Shown here piece after piece: positions 44,001-56,083 of a stretch of 64,000 nt of DNA. This stretch comes from Microstegium vimineum (taxonomy: Eukaryota > Streptophyta > Magnoliopsida > Poales > Poaceae): contig CM039129.1 of assembly GCA_022036555.1 (NCBI GenBank), forward strand, positions 25,160,553 through 25,224,552, given 5' to 3'. The notes under the pieces were generated by a model. The model did not search any database. It was not told where the DNA came from and saw nothing but the letters and a program-made list of their open reading frames with translations. The position numbers and the translations under genes were made by a program. Each line of letters starts with the position of its first letter. The stretch's first letter is position 1.

Positions 44001-44206
44001 GTGTGGCAAAAAATCTCATGCTTCACTCTAAGACCAAACACATTGAGGTTCGCTTTCACTTCTTGTGTGATCACTACGAGAAGGGCAACATTCACCTCCG
44101 ACATGTCGAGACCCAAAACGAGCATGCGGATATCCTTACAAAACCTTTGGATCAAGTTGCGTTTTCTCACCTTCGGGGCGAGTTGGGTGTGTGTTTCCCT
44201 TTTTAG

Positions 44207-45164
44207 TTGAGGGAAACCTTTTGTGTATCATAGTTCTTTTTGGTTCTTATTTGTGTTTTCTTTCTTTTCTTTTGTGTCTTCTTAGTGTTAATTGGTGTCA
44301 ATGTAGTGTGCATCTCATTTGCATTTGTGACATAGTTCATTTTAAGCTTCATATCTATAGCCGATATAATGAATCTATGCTCTGTTTGAGGTGCTTTATG
44401 TGTCTATGGTGTTGCCTAACTTAGACTCTCTTTGATCTCATGATATGCAATAGAGCTCAGTTAGAAAAGCTTTAAAACTGAATTTAATTCCCCATGTCAC
44501 CTCTGAAATGGCACTAGCATGTGTAGGCTTTTGAAGATCCTTCTTGGCTGCCTTGTATATAGCTTGTAACAATGGCTCGTCATTCACTACCTTTGAGCAC
44601 CATGATTAATTTGATCTAAAGTGAAATTGCTCTCTGAATTGTGAATTGGAAAGATCGAGTTGGGTCTGCATTGTGAGCACTTCACCGTGTGTTCGAGACT
44701 GCTTCCCATATGGGTGGAACTTGAGCGGTGTCGTGTATGACTAAAACCAATGTGTCAAGTCTTTTGACTTCACCCTGTTGGTAAGAAGTGGCATCACTTT
44801 GCTTACAACCACTCGCATACAACGTAAATGTGCCTAAAACTGAAATTTGGCTGCAAAACTCTGAAACTTGGAAAATTCATTCAGTTAGGTCATTGTCTTA
44901 TTGTATGAACTTTGCTAGGGATAGTTTTACTTGCTATACATGAGATTGCTTTGAGATAGATCCTATCTCGTTTGCCATGTCTAGTTGTCTCTAGGAGGTG
45001 ATACCCTTCCTTCGCTCTCACATGTAATGCTCTCTAAAATAGCTTCTAAAGTGATCTTAAGCTCAACTTGAGTCTTTGTTGGGCACGTAGAGCTTTTCCT
45101 ATTCTCACAGTATCATATCACTTAGAGCATCTATTCATTGTCTTAGCTCTAAGTATGAAGCTGA
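44207..45164 (+). other. Sirevirus E 3' non-coding region, part 1
   Basis: No gene. T/G-rich DNA follows the pol stop, with no intact envelope-like frame of the type some Sireviruses carry. Confidence 0.6.
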
Positions 45165-46355
45165 TGTGTTATGAGGTTGCTACGCTAGCCAGAAAAAAAA
45201 ATTCTACCCCATAAACCAGGAACTAGTGCTAGTTATAGATCACGGGGTTACCACTAGACGCGCAGGTGTAGCGGAAGCGACATAATGTAGTCGTGCGTGT
45301 CGCAGCAGTGCCGTGCAGTTGCGAGGTCATCCGTCTCAACGTCTCTTACTTGCGGTTCGTCATTGTGCTCCAGATGCAGCACCTCCGAGGAATCCCACAC
45401 GTGCAGGGAAGAAGCGTCACACCTCTGGACTACTAGGTCCGCGAGGAGTACTAGGCGTGAGCGTGGGGAGGGCGATGGCGGCTACCAAAGGATGTGTATT
45501 CAACTCTCCCCGCGCCACCCCTTGCTTATATAGGTGTCCTAACGAGCTCCCACGTTGGAGGCCCATTAGTAACCCTAAACCTAGTCTAATTCGGGTCCAA
45601 CCCGAATTAGGCTTCGAGCCCCTTAAGCGTGTGACCCTATGGGCTCACGCACACATATACATGGCTCAAGTACTCTTACTCGACCAATAGTTGATAGAGG
45701 CCTCTAGCAAGGCGTGTCAACTCCTATGCATACGCTACGATCATATCAGACGAACCACCACATTACAATATACATGTTATTCCTTTGCCTCATGATATTT
45801 GGTTCAACTCATGGGTTAACGCTTAACCCAAGCACGGCCATGCATTTCATGATCTAATCATTTGAGTGATCCAGTGATCTCTCTCTCTCATGGAGAGTGG
45901 CAAATTCAATCTTGATTGACTATGTCTCACAGTTCCTGACAAACCAGAAAGTCACCTTTATAACTACCCAGTCAAATCTTGATTACATACGACAATCTCA
46001 AGTCTAAGGACATAACGTACATGATGTGTATAGAGACAATATCATGTCGGTTCTGTCCAGCACCATGTCCTACATCTGCCCACATTATTAGTTTGACATC
46101 TCCATGTCCATGACTTGTGAAACATAGTCATCAACTAATAATATGTTGATCTAATATTCATGTACATTCTAGTACGAACTTCGATCAGGGACAACTTTAG
46201 AATAACCATACACGTAAAAGAGTTTCACAAACAATTCACATAATTGCTTATCAATACAACCTGTCTTCAATGGATATTCATTGAACTCATAATATGTCAT
46301 GGATACAAGGAAATACAATCATCTCTATGATTACCTCTAGGGCATATTCCCAATA
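45165..46355 (-). mobile_element. Solo copia LTR, copy 1 (borders approximate)
   Basis: It is closely related to 56357-57593. The minus strand starts ATTGGGAATATGCCCTAGAGG and has a TATATAAG box at 45533-45525. The edges are mutated (GTTATGAGG start, CCCAATA end). Flanking GCTGA/GCTTT is only a weak target duplication. The plus-strand frames within it (45297-45690) are shadows. Confidence 0.8.
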
Positions 46356-47100
46356 GCTTTTGCAGTCATCTTGCATTTCATGGCATTTGTGGCTATCTCT
46401 TTGAGTTTTTGAGCCTTGATGAGTTGCATGTATCAACAAGGGGGAGAAGAAATGTGCATTTCATCCTCATATCCATCCAAGGGGGAGAAAATAGTGCATT
46501 TTCATACTTTCATTAGTCAAGGGGGGAGAAATTGGAATTTGTGGCCTTTTGAGCTTTGGTCCGCGTTTGTCCTTCTTTTGGTTCATTTGGTATCTCTTTT
46601 GTGTACATGGCTCTTTTCACCCCTTCTTGGTATATTGAGTGTGCTTGTTCCCAGGGGGAGCTTCTGCTAGATGTGTTGAGCCTTTGCCTCTTCTGGAGGG
46701 TCTAGCTTGCCTTGTTGGCTTCGACAGGTTTTGATGGCTTCTTGAGCTTTAAGGTGTTTCAATTGGTTTCTTCAAGCTACCCTTGGTATGTCAATTGGTA
46801 TCTTTTGAGCTCCCTTAGTGTTTCAACTAGTGTTCTAAGCTTTGAGAGTTGTCATTGGCTTCTTAGACTTGCTAGCGGTGTTGAGCCCGTTTGTTGCCTC
46901 TTCTTGAGGGCTAGCTTTGTTTTGCTTGGTTGCGTCGAGCCGTTGCCCATGTCTTTGGGAACCAAGTTTTGGAATTGCCTTGCTTCTCTCAAGTGACCGC
47001 GTTTTGGCTTTCTTAGCGTTTTGGTCATTTGGAGAGCTTTACCTTGTGGCTCAAATCTAAAATGCACTTGTGTTGACAATGCACTCATCAAGGGGGAGAT
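46356..47100 (+). other. Sirevirus E 3' region with multiple polypurine tracts
   Basis: AAGGGGGAG-type tracts occur at about 46438 (CAAGGGGGAGAAG), 46480 (CAAGGGGGAGAAAAT), 46518 (AAGGGGGGAGAAA), 46652 (CAGGGGGAG) and finally CAAGGGGGAGATT directly before the LTR at 47101. Repeated tracts before the 3' LTR are a known Sirevirus signature. No gene is present. Confidence 0.75.
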
Positions 47101-47555
47101 TGCGAACACATGGTGGATAAATACCCATGTATGTTCAGCTTTGATGATGAGTGATTGTCCAACACGTGAGTGTTTCAGTTTGAGTGGCTTACCTTAACCC
47201 TTTGCGAAAGCAAATGTGTGCCTATCTATCGGCTTGTGGTGTCCAGGTGCTATGCCTAGTGACAGTGGTCAATGGCGTGGAGAAGGTCGAGTAGAGGCTT
47301 GCCGTGCCGATGGACTGAGAGCGGTGAAGGGCGGAAGCGGGGCTCGGACTGAGGGACCATGGGCACCGGCGGACTAGCTGTGGTGGCTAGTACTTGGCAC
47401 CGGCGAGTGCGAGAAGACATGGAGGTAGACCGAGTTGACCAATTCAAGACGGCGGACGAGTGGGTCGAGCGGAGGCTCATGGGACTCGGAGTCCGACTGG
47501 GCGAGGACAAGGTGGCTCATGTGAGCGGTTTGGTGGTTTGGGCCTCAAAACCATC
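47101..47555 (+). repeat. Sirevirus LTR fragment 1 (first 455 bp)
   Basis: It begins TGCGAACACATGG directly after the PPT of E and follows the E 5' LTR up to CAAAACCATCCGA. There it is cut and joined to gypsy pol sequence. Confidence 0.85.
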
Positions 47556-48420
47556 CGATGCCATTCAAATCTTTCGCGATTCTATGTTAGTGATCAATGA
47601 ATTGATTGGGACATATGAATGCCGAAGTGAAATTTTAATTGCACCCCATGAAAAGTGTTTGCAATTATTAAAAGTATTTAAAGAATACCACCTCGAGCAT
47701 GTTCACAGATTGCATAATGAAGAGGCTAATCGGTTAGCACAGTGCGCTTCAGGGTATTAGCCGATTCAAGAAATAATGACATCGGTAATGATTGCCGATG
47801 ACTGGAAAAAAGAAATTGTTGATTACTTAAGGGATCCATCTAAGAGGGTTGAAAGGCATCTAAGGTTTCAAGCTACCAAGTACGTGCTCCTTGATGATGA
47901 ATTATATTATCAAACGATTGATGGAGTTTTGCTCAAGTGCCTTAGTAAAGAAGAATCGAACGAGTAGATGGGTGGGATTCATGAGGGGGTATGTGGGGCA
48001 CATCGATCGACATTCAAAATGAAGTGGATGATTAGGCGGAATGGGTATTATTGGCTGACAATTCTTGAGGATTGTTTTAGATACTTCAAAGGGTGTCAAG
48101 GTTTTCAGAGATTTGGAAATGATCAGAGAGCACCCGCATCGGCGATGAATCCTATAATGAAGCCTTGTCTGTTTAGAGGATGGGCTATCGATCTCATCGG
48201 CCAAATTTATTCGCCATCGAGTAAAGGGCATAAATTTATTCTTGTTGCCACTGATTATTTCACGAAGTGGGTTGAAGCAATTCCTTTGAAGAAGGTGACA
48301 TCGGCAAACATGATAGACTTTGTGAAGGAGCATATTGTTTACCGATTTGGTATTCCTCAAACTATTACAACTGATCAAGGGACTATGCTTACATCGGGGG
48401 AGTTTGATGAATTTGCTATC
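47556..48420 (+). pseudogene. pol: Captured gypsy RNase H-integrase fragment
   Basis: 865 bp of the Tat-like gypsy pol lie between two Sirevirus LTR fragments. The end of RNase H (DSMLVINELIGTYECRS) is followed by the integrase zinc domain (HEGVCGAHRS) and core (AIDLIGQIYSPSSKG, TTDQGTMLTSGEFDEFAI). Stops lie at about 47758 and 47965. It has no LTR, primer site or target duplication of its own. Both edges fall in coding sequence, the right one exactly at the start of the next LTR copy. Confidence 0.88.
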
Positions 48421-49046
48421 GTGCGAACACATGGTGGATAAGTACCCATGTATGTTCAGCTTTGATGATGACTGATTGACCAACACGTGAGTGTTTCCAT
48501 TTGAGTGGCTTTACCTAACCTCTGCGAAAGCAGAAACGTGTGCTTGTCTATCGGCTTGTGGTGTGCAGGTGCTATGCCTAGTGACAGTGGTCAATGGCGT
48601 GGGGAAGGTCGAGTAGAGGCTTGTCGTGCCGATGGACTGAGAGCGGTGAAGGGCGGAAGCGGGGCTCGGACTGAGGGACCATGGGCGCTGGCGGACTAGC
48701 TGTGGTGGCTAGTACTTGGCACCGTCAAGGGCAAGAAGCCATGGAGGTAGACCGAGTTGACCAAGTCAAGATGGCGGACGAGCGGGTCGAGCGGAGGCTC
48801 ATGGGACTCGGAGTCCGACCGGGCAAGGACAAGGTGGCTCGAGTCGAGCGGTTTGGTGGTTTGGGCCTCAAAACCATCCGAGGACGGTTTCCGAGTTTGG
48901 GCATCAAAACTCGTTGTTTGGTAGTTGAGCCCAAAGCTACCGGTGGCGGGTTTCCTGGGTTTGGGGCTCAAAACCTAGGCGGAGCTTTTGAGGAAGTGGG
49001 GATGACACGTGGTGGAATCCTGGAGGTTGCATTGAGGCGATGACAA
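48421..49046 (+). repeat. Sirevirus LTR fragment 2 (first about 626 bp)
   Basis: It starts at the LTR terminus (TGCGAACACATGG at about 48422) and stops at GGCGATGACAACT, immediately followed by another LTR terminus at 49047. It includes a copy of the LTR open frame (48681-49043). Confidence 0.85.
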
Positions 49047-50387
49047 CTTGCGAACACATGGTGGATAAGTACCCATCTATGCTCAGTTTTGATGATGAGT
49101 GACCGTCCAACACGTGAGTGTTTCAATTTGAGTGGCTTACGCTAACCTCTACGAAAGCAGAAACATATGCTTGTCTATCGGCTTGTGGTGTACAAGTGCT
49201 ATGCCTACTGACAGTGGTCAATGGCGTGGAGAAGGTCGAGTAGAGGCTTACCATGCCGATGGACTGAGAGCGGTGAAGGGGGGAAGTGAGGCTCGGACTG
49301 AGGGACCAGGGGCGCTGATGGACTAGCTGTGGTGGCTAGTACTTGGCACCGGTGAGTGCGAGAAGACATGGAGGTAGACCGAGTTGACCAAGTAAAGACG
49401 GTGGACACGCGAGTCGAGCGGAGGCTCAGGGGACTCGGAGTCCGACCGGGCGAAGACAAGGTGGCTCGCGTCGAGTGGTTTGGTGGTTTGGGCCTCAAAA
49501 CCATCTGCGTCGGTTTCCATGTTTGGGCGACAAAACTTGGGGTTCGGTAGTTGAGCCCAAAGCTATCGGTGGCGGGTTTCCTAGGTTTGGGCCTCAAAAG
49601 CTACCGGTAGGCGGAGCTTCCGAGGAAGCAGGGATGACATGTGGCGGAATCCTGGATGTTGCGTCAAGGCAACGGCAACTCCCGGCAGGAAGCGGGGCCG
49701 TCGATTCAAATGAGTGGCTGGGAGTCACTGACCTGGATTACAATGTCTTAGGGCTAGGTAATTCGGTCCTGTATCTAGGGAGGTCTTTGGGAAATAGCCA
49801 AAGCCTCGTTAAATAGAGGATGAAGGGGTATCCTCATCCTTATCTCTAGCATTACTCTTTCTCCCACCTATTTATAGGTTTTCCTACCCCCTAGCTTCTT
49901 CTTGCTTGAGATCCACCACGTCACCGATGTAAGAACTTGTGATTGTTGCAACGAATCGGAGGCCATAACCTCCGTAAGCCATGGTGGCTTCGATTTGTTG
50001 ATCGTGTCCCCGTTTTGCTTGTGTTCTTCCCGTTTTGCTTATGCTCTCTCTTTTTCCTGAGATGATTTCTCTTTGTAGGGAGTAGCTCTTGCAAATCCGC
50101 TTGAACCAAGTTGTGCGCAATCGTGAGGAGCTTCTTTGCACCAAAGGATTTCTCCTCAAACCTCACGAGTACGTAGATCGGGCGATTTCTTTGTGGTGTT
50201 CTTCGTTTTCCTCTTTCTCCCCAAATCCGAGTGTTCTCGTTTATCCTATCCAAATTGAGCGATGATTTCTTCGGGATAGCTTGCCAACTGCACTAGGATC
50301 ATGCTTACAAAGTTTGGTTGCAGTGGGTGATCTTTTGGTTGAGTTTTGAGAAGATTTGGCTGAGCGGAAACGATTTTCGCGAGGGAC
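49047..50387 (+). repeat. 5' LTR of Sirevirus E2, left part
   Basis: It starts TGCGAACACATGG and follows the E 5' LTR through TCTTTGGGAAATAGCC, GTAGGGAGTAGCTCTTGC and GATGATTTCTTCGGGATAGC to GATTTTCGCGAGGGA. There G-family DNA begins. The LTR resumes at 62543 beyond the nested insertions. Confidence 0.82.
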
Positions 50388-50913
50388 ATTTTTTCTCCTG
50401 TGAGGTAAAGTAAGATACAAAGGTTGTTCACTTCGGGCCACTAGGCCGCTTAGCAACGGAAAGGGATGATAAGGGTGCTAAACCGCCTAGCACAAGAAGG
50501 CCTACATTTTAAGAACTTGGCCGAACGTGGTGGGATCAAAGCCTAGATAGGTCTGTCACCCCTACTAGGTACCACAAACAAACCGTTGGACAAGCCGCAG
50601 ACACAAGTAAGTGTATAGCCTAGACACCACGTCTACACTATATCTTACTACTCTAATCCGGATCCCGGTGAAATTGATTAGAGTACCGGTTTAAGGGCGG
50701 TGAACCAATGAACAACTAAAGCAATTACTTTACCAGAACTATAGATCAATTACCATAAAAGAATCTCAAATGCAGACTTACAAAAGAGAAGACCGCATCC
50801 GCTGAGGTACCGCATGGAGAAGACACCAGATAGGCCCGGCTCTCCTCCAGACTCTCCTCACTCTCTCCCTATTTTCTATGCTACTAATAGAACAGGGCTT
50901 CGCCTTGTAGAGT
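50388..50913 (-). repeat. G-family LTR (minus), downstream part
   Basis: Read on the minus strand, CGGTTTGTTTGTGGTACCTAG, GGGGTGACAG and CCACGTTCGGCCAAGTTCTT match 17750-17830 of copy 1. It is split from its upstream part (61650-62492) by gypsy C with a clean AGAGT duplication. Its left end near 50388-50400 is not clear. Confidence 0.68.
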
Positions 50914-51724
50914 TGTTGACACCGTTTTTTAGTATGTGTCAATATGAACCGTATGCACTAATCGGTAGAAGGATGGTTGCTTCTCCTTATCGGCAGTAGA
51001 ATATCACCAATCAGATTGCCGATAGAAGCAGGAGATTGAAGAAACATTAAAGATAAAGAGAAGGGTATTTGCCAATTGAAAGGTGTTGCCGATGGAAACA
51101 GGAGAACGTTGCCGATCGGGAATGTTGCCGATGAATGCGGGATATAGTTGACGTCAGTGGAAAGATACCGATGGTAATGGGAGAAGGTTGCGGATGGAAA
51201 GAAATCTGCCGATGGAAAGTGTCATCGCGAAGATAATAGATAAGGAAACTGGTGCTTTTATACCAGTATAATTATATCAGTTTGAGTCTGACTCTTGCAA
51301 GAGTCATTTATTTCCTTAAAAGTAGGAGTTTTGTTTAGGTATGAGTCGTGTCTGTGTACAACTCCTCCTATCGGAGTATAAATATGTACCTAGGGCCCAT
51401 ATGAGAGATATTCAACACAATCAAACAAATCTATTATATTCATCTTACTTTTCCAGCATCTACTATTTTCTCATTAGTTTTAGTTTATCTACGAGTTCTT
51501 ACGATCTTGACGGGCTGCATCTACAAGACCTCCATCTACCCCGCGAGTTCCACTTTTTGAGCAATCTGAGCCTTGACGTCCGGGCGCATCGCCGACGTCT
51601 CGTTCATCGTTGTTCTAGTTATCATCCTTGTCGATTAACTGGTCAAATCGACTGGCACACCTTGAATATCGTGTTTAGGTATAAGCCCGAGGTGTTCATA
51701 GATCCAACGCTTTTTGTGTCAACA
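50914..51724 (+). repeat. 5' LTR of gypsy C (811 bp)
   Basis: It starts TGTTGACACCG and ends GTGTCAACA. TATAAATA at about 51378-51385 follows GGAGTA. It is followed by the conserved CCTCTTTTGGCACACCCGGTGG primer region (51725-51748). Confidence 0.96.
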
Positions 51725-51775
51725 CCTCTTTTGGCACACCCGGTGGAACCCTAGATACATCTCTTGATCAAGATC

Positions 51776-54700
51776 ATGGGTGGTTCTACTGACGTTGATC
51801 CAAAGAACGTCATTGAATTCTACGAAGCAGATCTGAAAGAGGATCAGAAGCAAGCTATGGAGGAATACAAGCAGCTATATCTGAAATCCTTCAGCCTAAG
51901 CAGGAGCGGCGAAGCTATCCAGAAGCATGATCCACCGTTGCCGCGGCAGGTCACTTTCGACGCCAATCCTGGTAAATTATAAGAGATGGTTAATTCTGCA
52001 TTAAATCAAGCATTAATTAGCCACTCTATGGTGCTGTCCAATACTGTATACAATGCTGTTATGCAATCTTTCAAAGAAGGACGGACACCCCATTATGTTG
52101 GTTCGGCGTATAATTAACCTGGATCGGCATCTACTGTGACTCCATCGGCGGTCCCAGTGGCATTTTCCCAACCTGCGAAGCCGTCTGCCGGTGAAGTTAC
52201 TCCACCCAGATCAAGCCCTGTGACCGTTGTTCGGCTAAATACAGATCCGATAGCATTGGAGATGTCAGGACCCGTGATCCAGAGTCAGTCAATTCCTGCT
52301 AGCTGGTGGGGATACGGTATGCCTCCAAATTCGTCTGCCGACGCTAAGTTGATCCGAGGTGACAATGCGGCGAGGAAGGCCCCTGTGGAATCGGCATATC
52401 AGCACAGCCGATGAGTCCGGTGATGCATTATGCCACGTCTTCTCTAGACGTGCAGTTGCCGCCAGGGAATCTTCAGATGGTGGTATCCAAGATGCCTTAC
52501 GGGCAACCATCGGCAGATGCTTTGCCGATGCAACAAGATTTTGCAATGGCAAACCATCCCATGATGACGACGAATCATCAAACTGGGTTATCAGTGCACC
52601 AAGGGAGCCAGTTTGTCGATTGTTCCAGGGTGCAGGAGCAGCAGGCACCGGGTAACCATCAATTATCGGCAATTCATATGCCGATGACATATAATCCTGC
52701 GTGGACCAGTCCAGTTCAGCAACAGGTGGTACAACCTGGATACCAAGTAGCGGGAGCACAACGATACCATTACCCAACAAACTCTCAAAATGAAACATCG
52801 GTATATCGACCGATGAATATCATGCCACAATATGCCCCAGTGAGCGTCCAAGGTTATACATCGGCAAATCAATCGGTGTCTAATATTCAGCAAGGTGGTG
52901 CGGCGCCTATGCCAATTGGATCAGCTTATCTGCCGCAAAGGCCAGAATGAATGTACCCACCAGCCCAGCCAGTAAACATTCAGCCGATTCATCGGCAGGA
53001 TCAGGATGCGTACTGGGTCGATAAAATAGCCGAAGTGATGAAAGAACAGTTTGGTATCAAGCCTAAGGTCAATACGTACTCTTATCGAACGCTGTACCCT
53101 CAGGCCTACGACCTGATTCCTCTCCCAAATCGGTACAAGGTGCCGGATTTCACAAAGTTTTCTGACCAAGATGACACATCGACGATGGAGCACATCAACC
53201 GCTTTATTATCCAATGTGGAGAGGCAGCTAGCAGAGATGAGCTAAGGGTGAGATTGTTCTCGTCGTCTTTGTCTGGATCGGCGTTTACGTGGTTTATCTC
53301 GCTTCCTCCAAATTCTGTGATTACTTGGGCTGATCTGGAGAAACAGTTTCACAAGTACTTCTTCTCTAGCGTTCATGACAAGAGGATTACCGATTTGGTC
53401 AAGCTGAAGCAGCGTAATGACGAATCAGTAGAAAGCTTTGTTCAAAGGCTTCAGGACGTAAAGAATAAATGTTACAGCTTAGTACTGGATGATCGGCAGT
53501 TGGTAGATTTGGCTTTCAAAGGATTACTGCCACACATCAAGGATAAATATGCATCTGAAGAATTCGAAAGCCTCAACCATCTCGTTCAGAGAGTTGCCAA
53601 TCAAGAAGTTAAAGCCTTCGAACCTAGAAAGACTTGGAACAAGAAGGTGTCTTTCATTGAGCAAGAAGAAGATTCTGAATCAAACGAAGGCACAGATATC
53701 GGCGTTGCTGAGTGGGTAAAAGATAATAAGCCGATATCCTGTCCGTTTAGTCAGAAGGAGGTTGAAAGATTTACTTTCGATACTGCTAAAGCCGATAGGA
53801 TATTTGATCTGTTTCTTCAAGAAGGGCGGATTAAGCTGGAGCCTAATCAAGTGATTCCATCGGCTGAAGAACTTAGAAGGATGAGGTACTGTAAGTGGCA
53901 TGATGCAACCTCACAGAGTACCAGTGATTGCAAAGTCTTTAGGTAGCAGCTGCAGTCAGAAAACGAGTTTGAGCGAATCAAGTTTGAAAATTCTAGAGCT
54001 CAGAGGCCGATGAAAATTGATCAGCATCCATTTCCAAATAATATGGTGGAAACCAGTGGAAAAGTCAAAGTGCTGACATCTGAAGTAGCCAAGAAAAATT
54101 CATCGGTGGAACCTGAACATCAAATAGTTGTGCAGGATGTAAGAGGAAGGAAGCTTGCCGATGAAAGAAAAGGTAAAAGAACTACCGATGACAGTGGCAG
54201 CTCTAGGGGGGCTCAAAGACGTGCGTCATATGGTGTTGTAATCACGCACAGGAGACCACAACGGGAATATGAGCGTTCATGAGAAGAGCAACATCGGCAG
54301 CAGGAAGAAGAGAAACGCCAAGAGTGGTATCGGCATAAAGATCATTGGAAGTGTCCCTTCTTCGTCCATTGTTGGGAAGAAGGCATCAAACTGCCCACTG
54401 CCGATAAGTGTCCTGAATGCAACGGGTACTATCTTGTTAATCGGTCGGAGAAGAAGTCTCGTTTTGAAGGTCAGGGATCAAGCTATGCTAGGCCGATCAA
54501 AGGAAAAGAATCAGTACATGATCGGCTGGGAGGCAAACTCAGTGTGCATGATAGGCTTGGCAAGCGTATCCATCAAGAGGAGATTGAAGAGAGGGCTAAT
54601 GCAAGGGTGCCCGATGAAGAGATATTCTCTAGAGATCCAAACATAAGGGGTAACACAAGCCGTCACAGTGAGAAATAGTACCAACCTGTTTGGAAGACTA

Positions 54701-55504
54701 AGCTTCCGCAATGGTGTCCCAAAGGCTTGACAAAGACTCAAAGAAGGAGAATCCAGCGTGAATGCCAGAATGATCTGGGTCATGGCTCTTCGAAGGGAGA
54801 ACCTCCAGTCTGGGAGTGGAGGCCAAAACACCAGGAAAGGAGTCCATCGGCAGAAATCAACATGGCCGCTGTGTTGTCGATGGAATTTATGGCACCCACT
54901 GATGCTGACGGAGAAGTTGCTGATATGGCTCAGCTAGTGCTAGATCCTGGCGACTGTCTTTGAAAAGCCTGCCGATGATGAGAGGCAACATCTGAGGACC
55001 TTGTTTGTCAAAGGCAAAGTCGATGGGCAACCAGTGTCAAAGATGTTAGTCGATGGTGGAGCGTCGATTAATATAATGTCGTATGTTATGTTCAGGAAGC
55101 TTGGGAAAGGTGACCAAGACTTAGTCAAGACGGACATGAAGCTAAAAGATTTTGAAGGCAATGTGTCACCAGCTATGGGAGTAATATGCGTAGAATTAAC
55201 TATCGGTAGCAAAACTTTGCCGACAATGTTTTTTGTGATCAGCGGTAAAGGTACCTGCAACTTGCTCCCGGGAAGGGATTGGATTCATGCTAATTGTTGT
55301 ATTCCTTCCACGATGCATCAAAGTCTCGAGGACAAGATTGAAGTCGTCAGAAGTGAAGCCCCGTCAATGGTTGCATCGGCAGAATCGGAAACCTATGAGC
55401 AGACCAAGTGCATATTAGGCGAAGCTTGGGATACTGAGTTTCTCAAAGTTGCCAATTACCAGATCATACCAATCCAAGCAGTTGTCTCTGAGGAGGAATT
55501 TTAA
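51776..55504 (+). pseudogene. gag: Gypsy C gag-protease (nearly whole, several stops)
   Basis: The ATG at 51776 gives MGGSTDVDPKNVIEFYEADL, with a stop at 51980. Further open pieces are 52136-52414, 52411-52950 and 52951-53946; the stop at 52948 is a GGA-to-TGA-type change before MYPPAQP. The gag core has HINRFIIQCGEA and FTWFISLPPNS (about 53180-53320). The zinc-knuckle region (54300-54960) keeps HWKCPFFVHCWEEG and CPECNGY in one frame. The protease (55001-55504) has the active-site box VDGGASINIM at about 55051 and GRDWIHANCCIPS. The frame ends SEEEF, TAA at 55502-55504. This is the best copy for reading the family's gag-protease. Confidence 0.88.
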
Positions 55505-55975
55505 TTGGTTTGCCGATGATGGAGAACCTAGGTAGGGGTTTACATCGGATAAATTAATTTTTATTAATGTTAGGTTGGATTTTCAATGTAAACAATCGTT
55601 GAATGATTCATTAGAAGAGCATAGGGTTTGCTTTATTTGGAATAATACAGAGATATTTGGTTTGGACTGAAATAGTCAAACGTCGGTCACTTGTTAATTT
55701 GGTTCCAACTACATCGGTAATAAATACACCAATGTAATCTTGATGTGTTGATCGATTTTGAATTACGAAGTTAAATAAAGCTTCATGGTCGGGTCAAATG
55801 GCACGCCGTGGTACAATCAAAGTATTTATCCAGATGGTGTAACAAAAAGATAAATCAGTCTCCTCTTGGCAATGCTTATAGTTTGGAGACCCTCGGAGGG
55901 GTTGCATTTTCCGGAGAAATCAATGGTAAATATTTGAAAAAATATTATCCTAAGTATCTGGATGGATGCGCAAAG
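55505..55975 (+). pseudogene. pol: Gypsy C pol remnant (RT start joined to integrase end)
   Basis: About 180 bp resemble the opening of the RT frame (GGTTTACATCGGATAA, TTGGATTTTCAATGTAAACA) but are full of changes. By about 55825 the sequence matches the last 150 bp of the integrase frame of B, ending about 55974. Some 2.8 kb of RT, RNase H and integrase are gone. Confidence 0.8.
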
Positions 55976-56083
55976 TGATACAGATATAAAGTACCGATGA
56001 CGAAACCAAACATCGGTAGAAAAGGTATTAATGTTATAATACAAAGGATTAGTCATCAAGTTCACAGTTGCCAACACAATAAA

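Larger units (their letters stand above)
39255..44206 (+). pseudogene. pol: Sirevirus E pol: protease, integrase, RT, RNase H (broken)
   Basis: The protease remnant has WLVDSRCSHHMTGSAKWF at about 39621 with DSRC (39630-39641) where DSGC is expected. The frame reaches FVLKDVALVANLHFNLL, is split by a solo LTR, and resumes after 41360. Integrase runs 41566-42440; the second catalytic Asp is lost (RSYNDTEF, expected RSDNGTEF), while NGVVERKNRTL keeps the Glu. RT runs about 42770-43300: after KEGIDHV about 50 residues are missing, joining straight to KQPPGF and removing the first catalytic Asp, and the palm box reads CVDD. RNase H/C-terminal part (43325-44206) is open and ends HADILTKPLDQ...CFPF. 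Stops also lie at 41900, 42176 and 43232. Confidence 0.88.
34941..47555 (+). mobile_element. Sirevirus-type copia element E
   Basis: The order is 5' LTR (34941-36955), initiator-tRNA-Met-like primer site, gag with two zinc knuckles, protease-integrase-RT-RNase H (copia order), a long non-coding 3' region with several AAGGGGGAG tracts, and the start of a 3' LTR at 47101. Two solo LTRs interrupt it (39823-41355 and about 45165-46355). Large gag, LTR of about 2 kb and multiple polypurine tracts are Sirevirus traits. Stops, frameshifts and an RT deletion show it is inactive. Confidence 0.88.

Noticed and set aside
44210..45164. Envelope-like gene after Sirevirus pol
   Set aside because: No open frame of meaningful length or membrane-protein character between pol and the 3' LTR.
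45297..45690. Pair of similar plus-strand frames here and at 56510-56887
   Set aside because: Both lie in the antisense strand of the same solo copia LTR. Similarity reflects the shared LTR, not a gene family.
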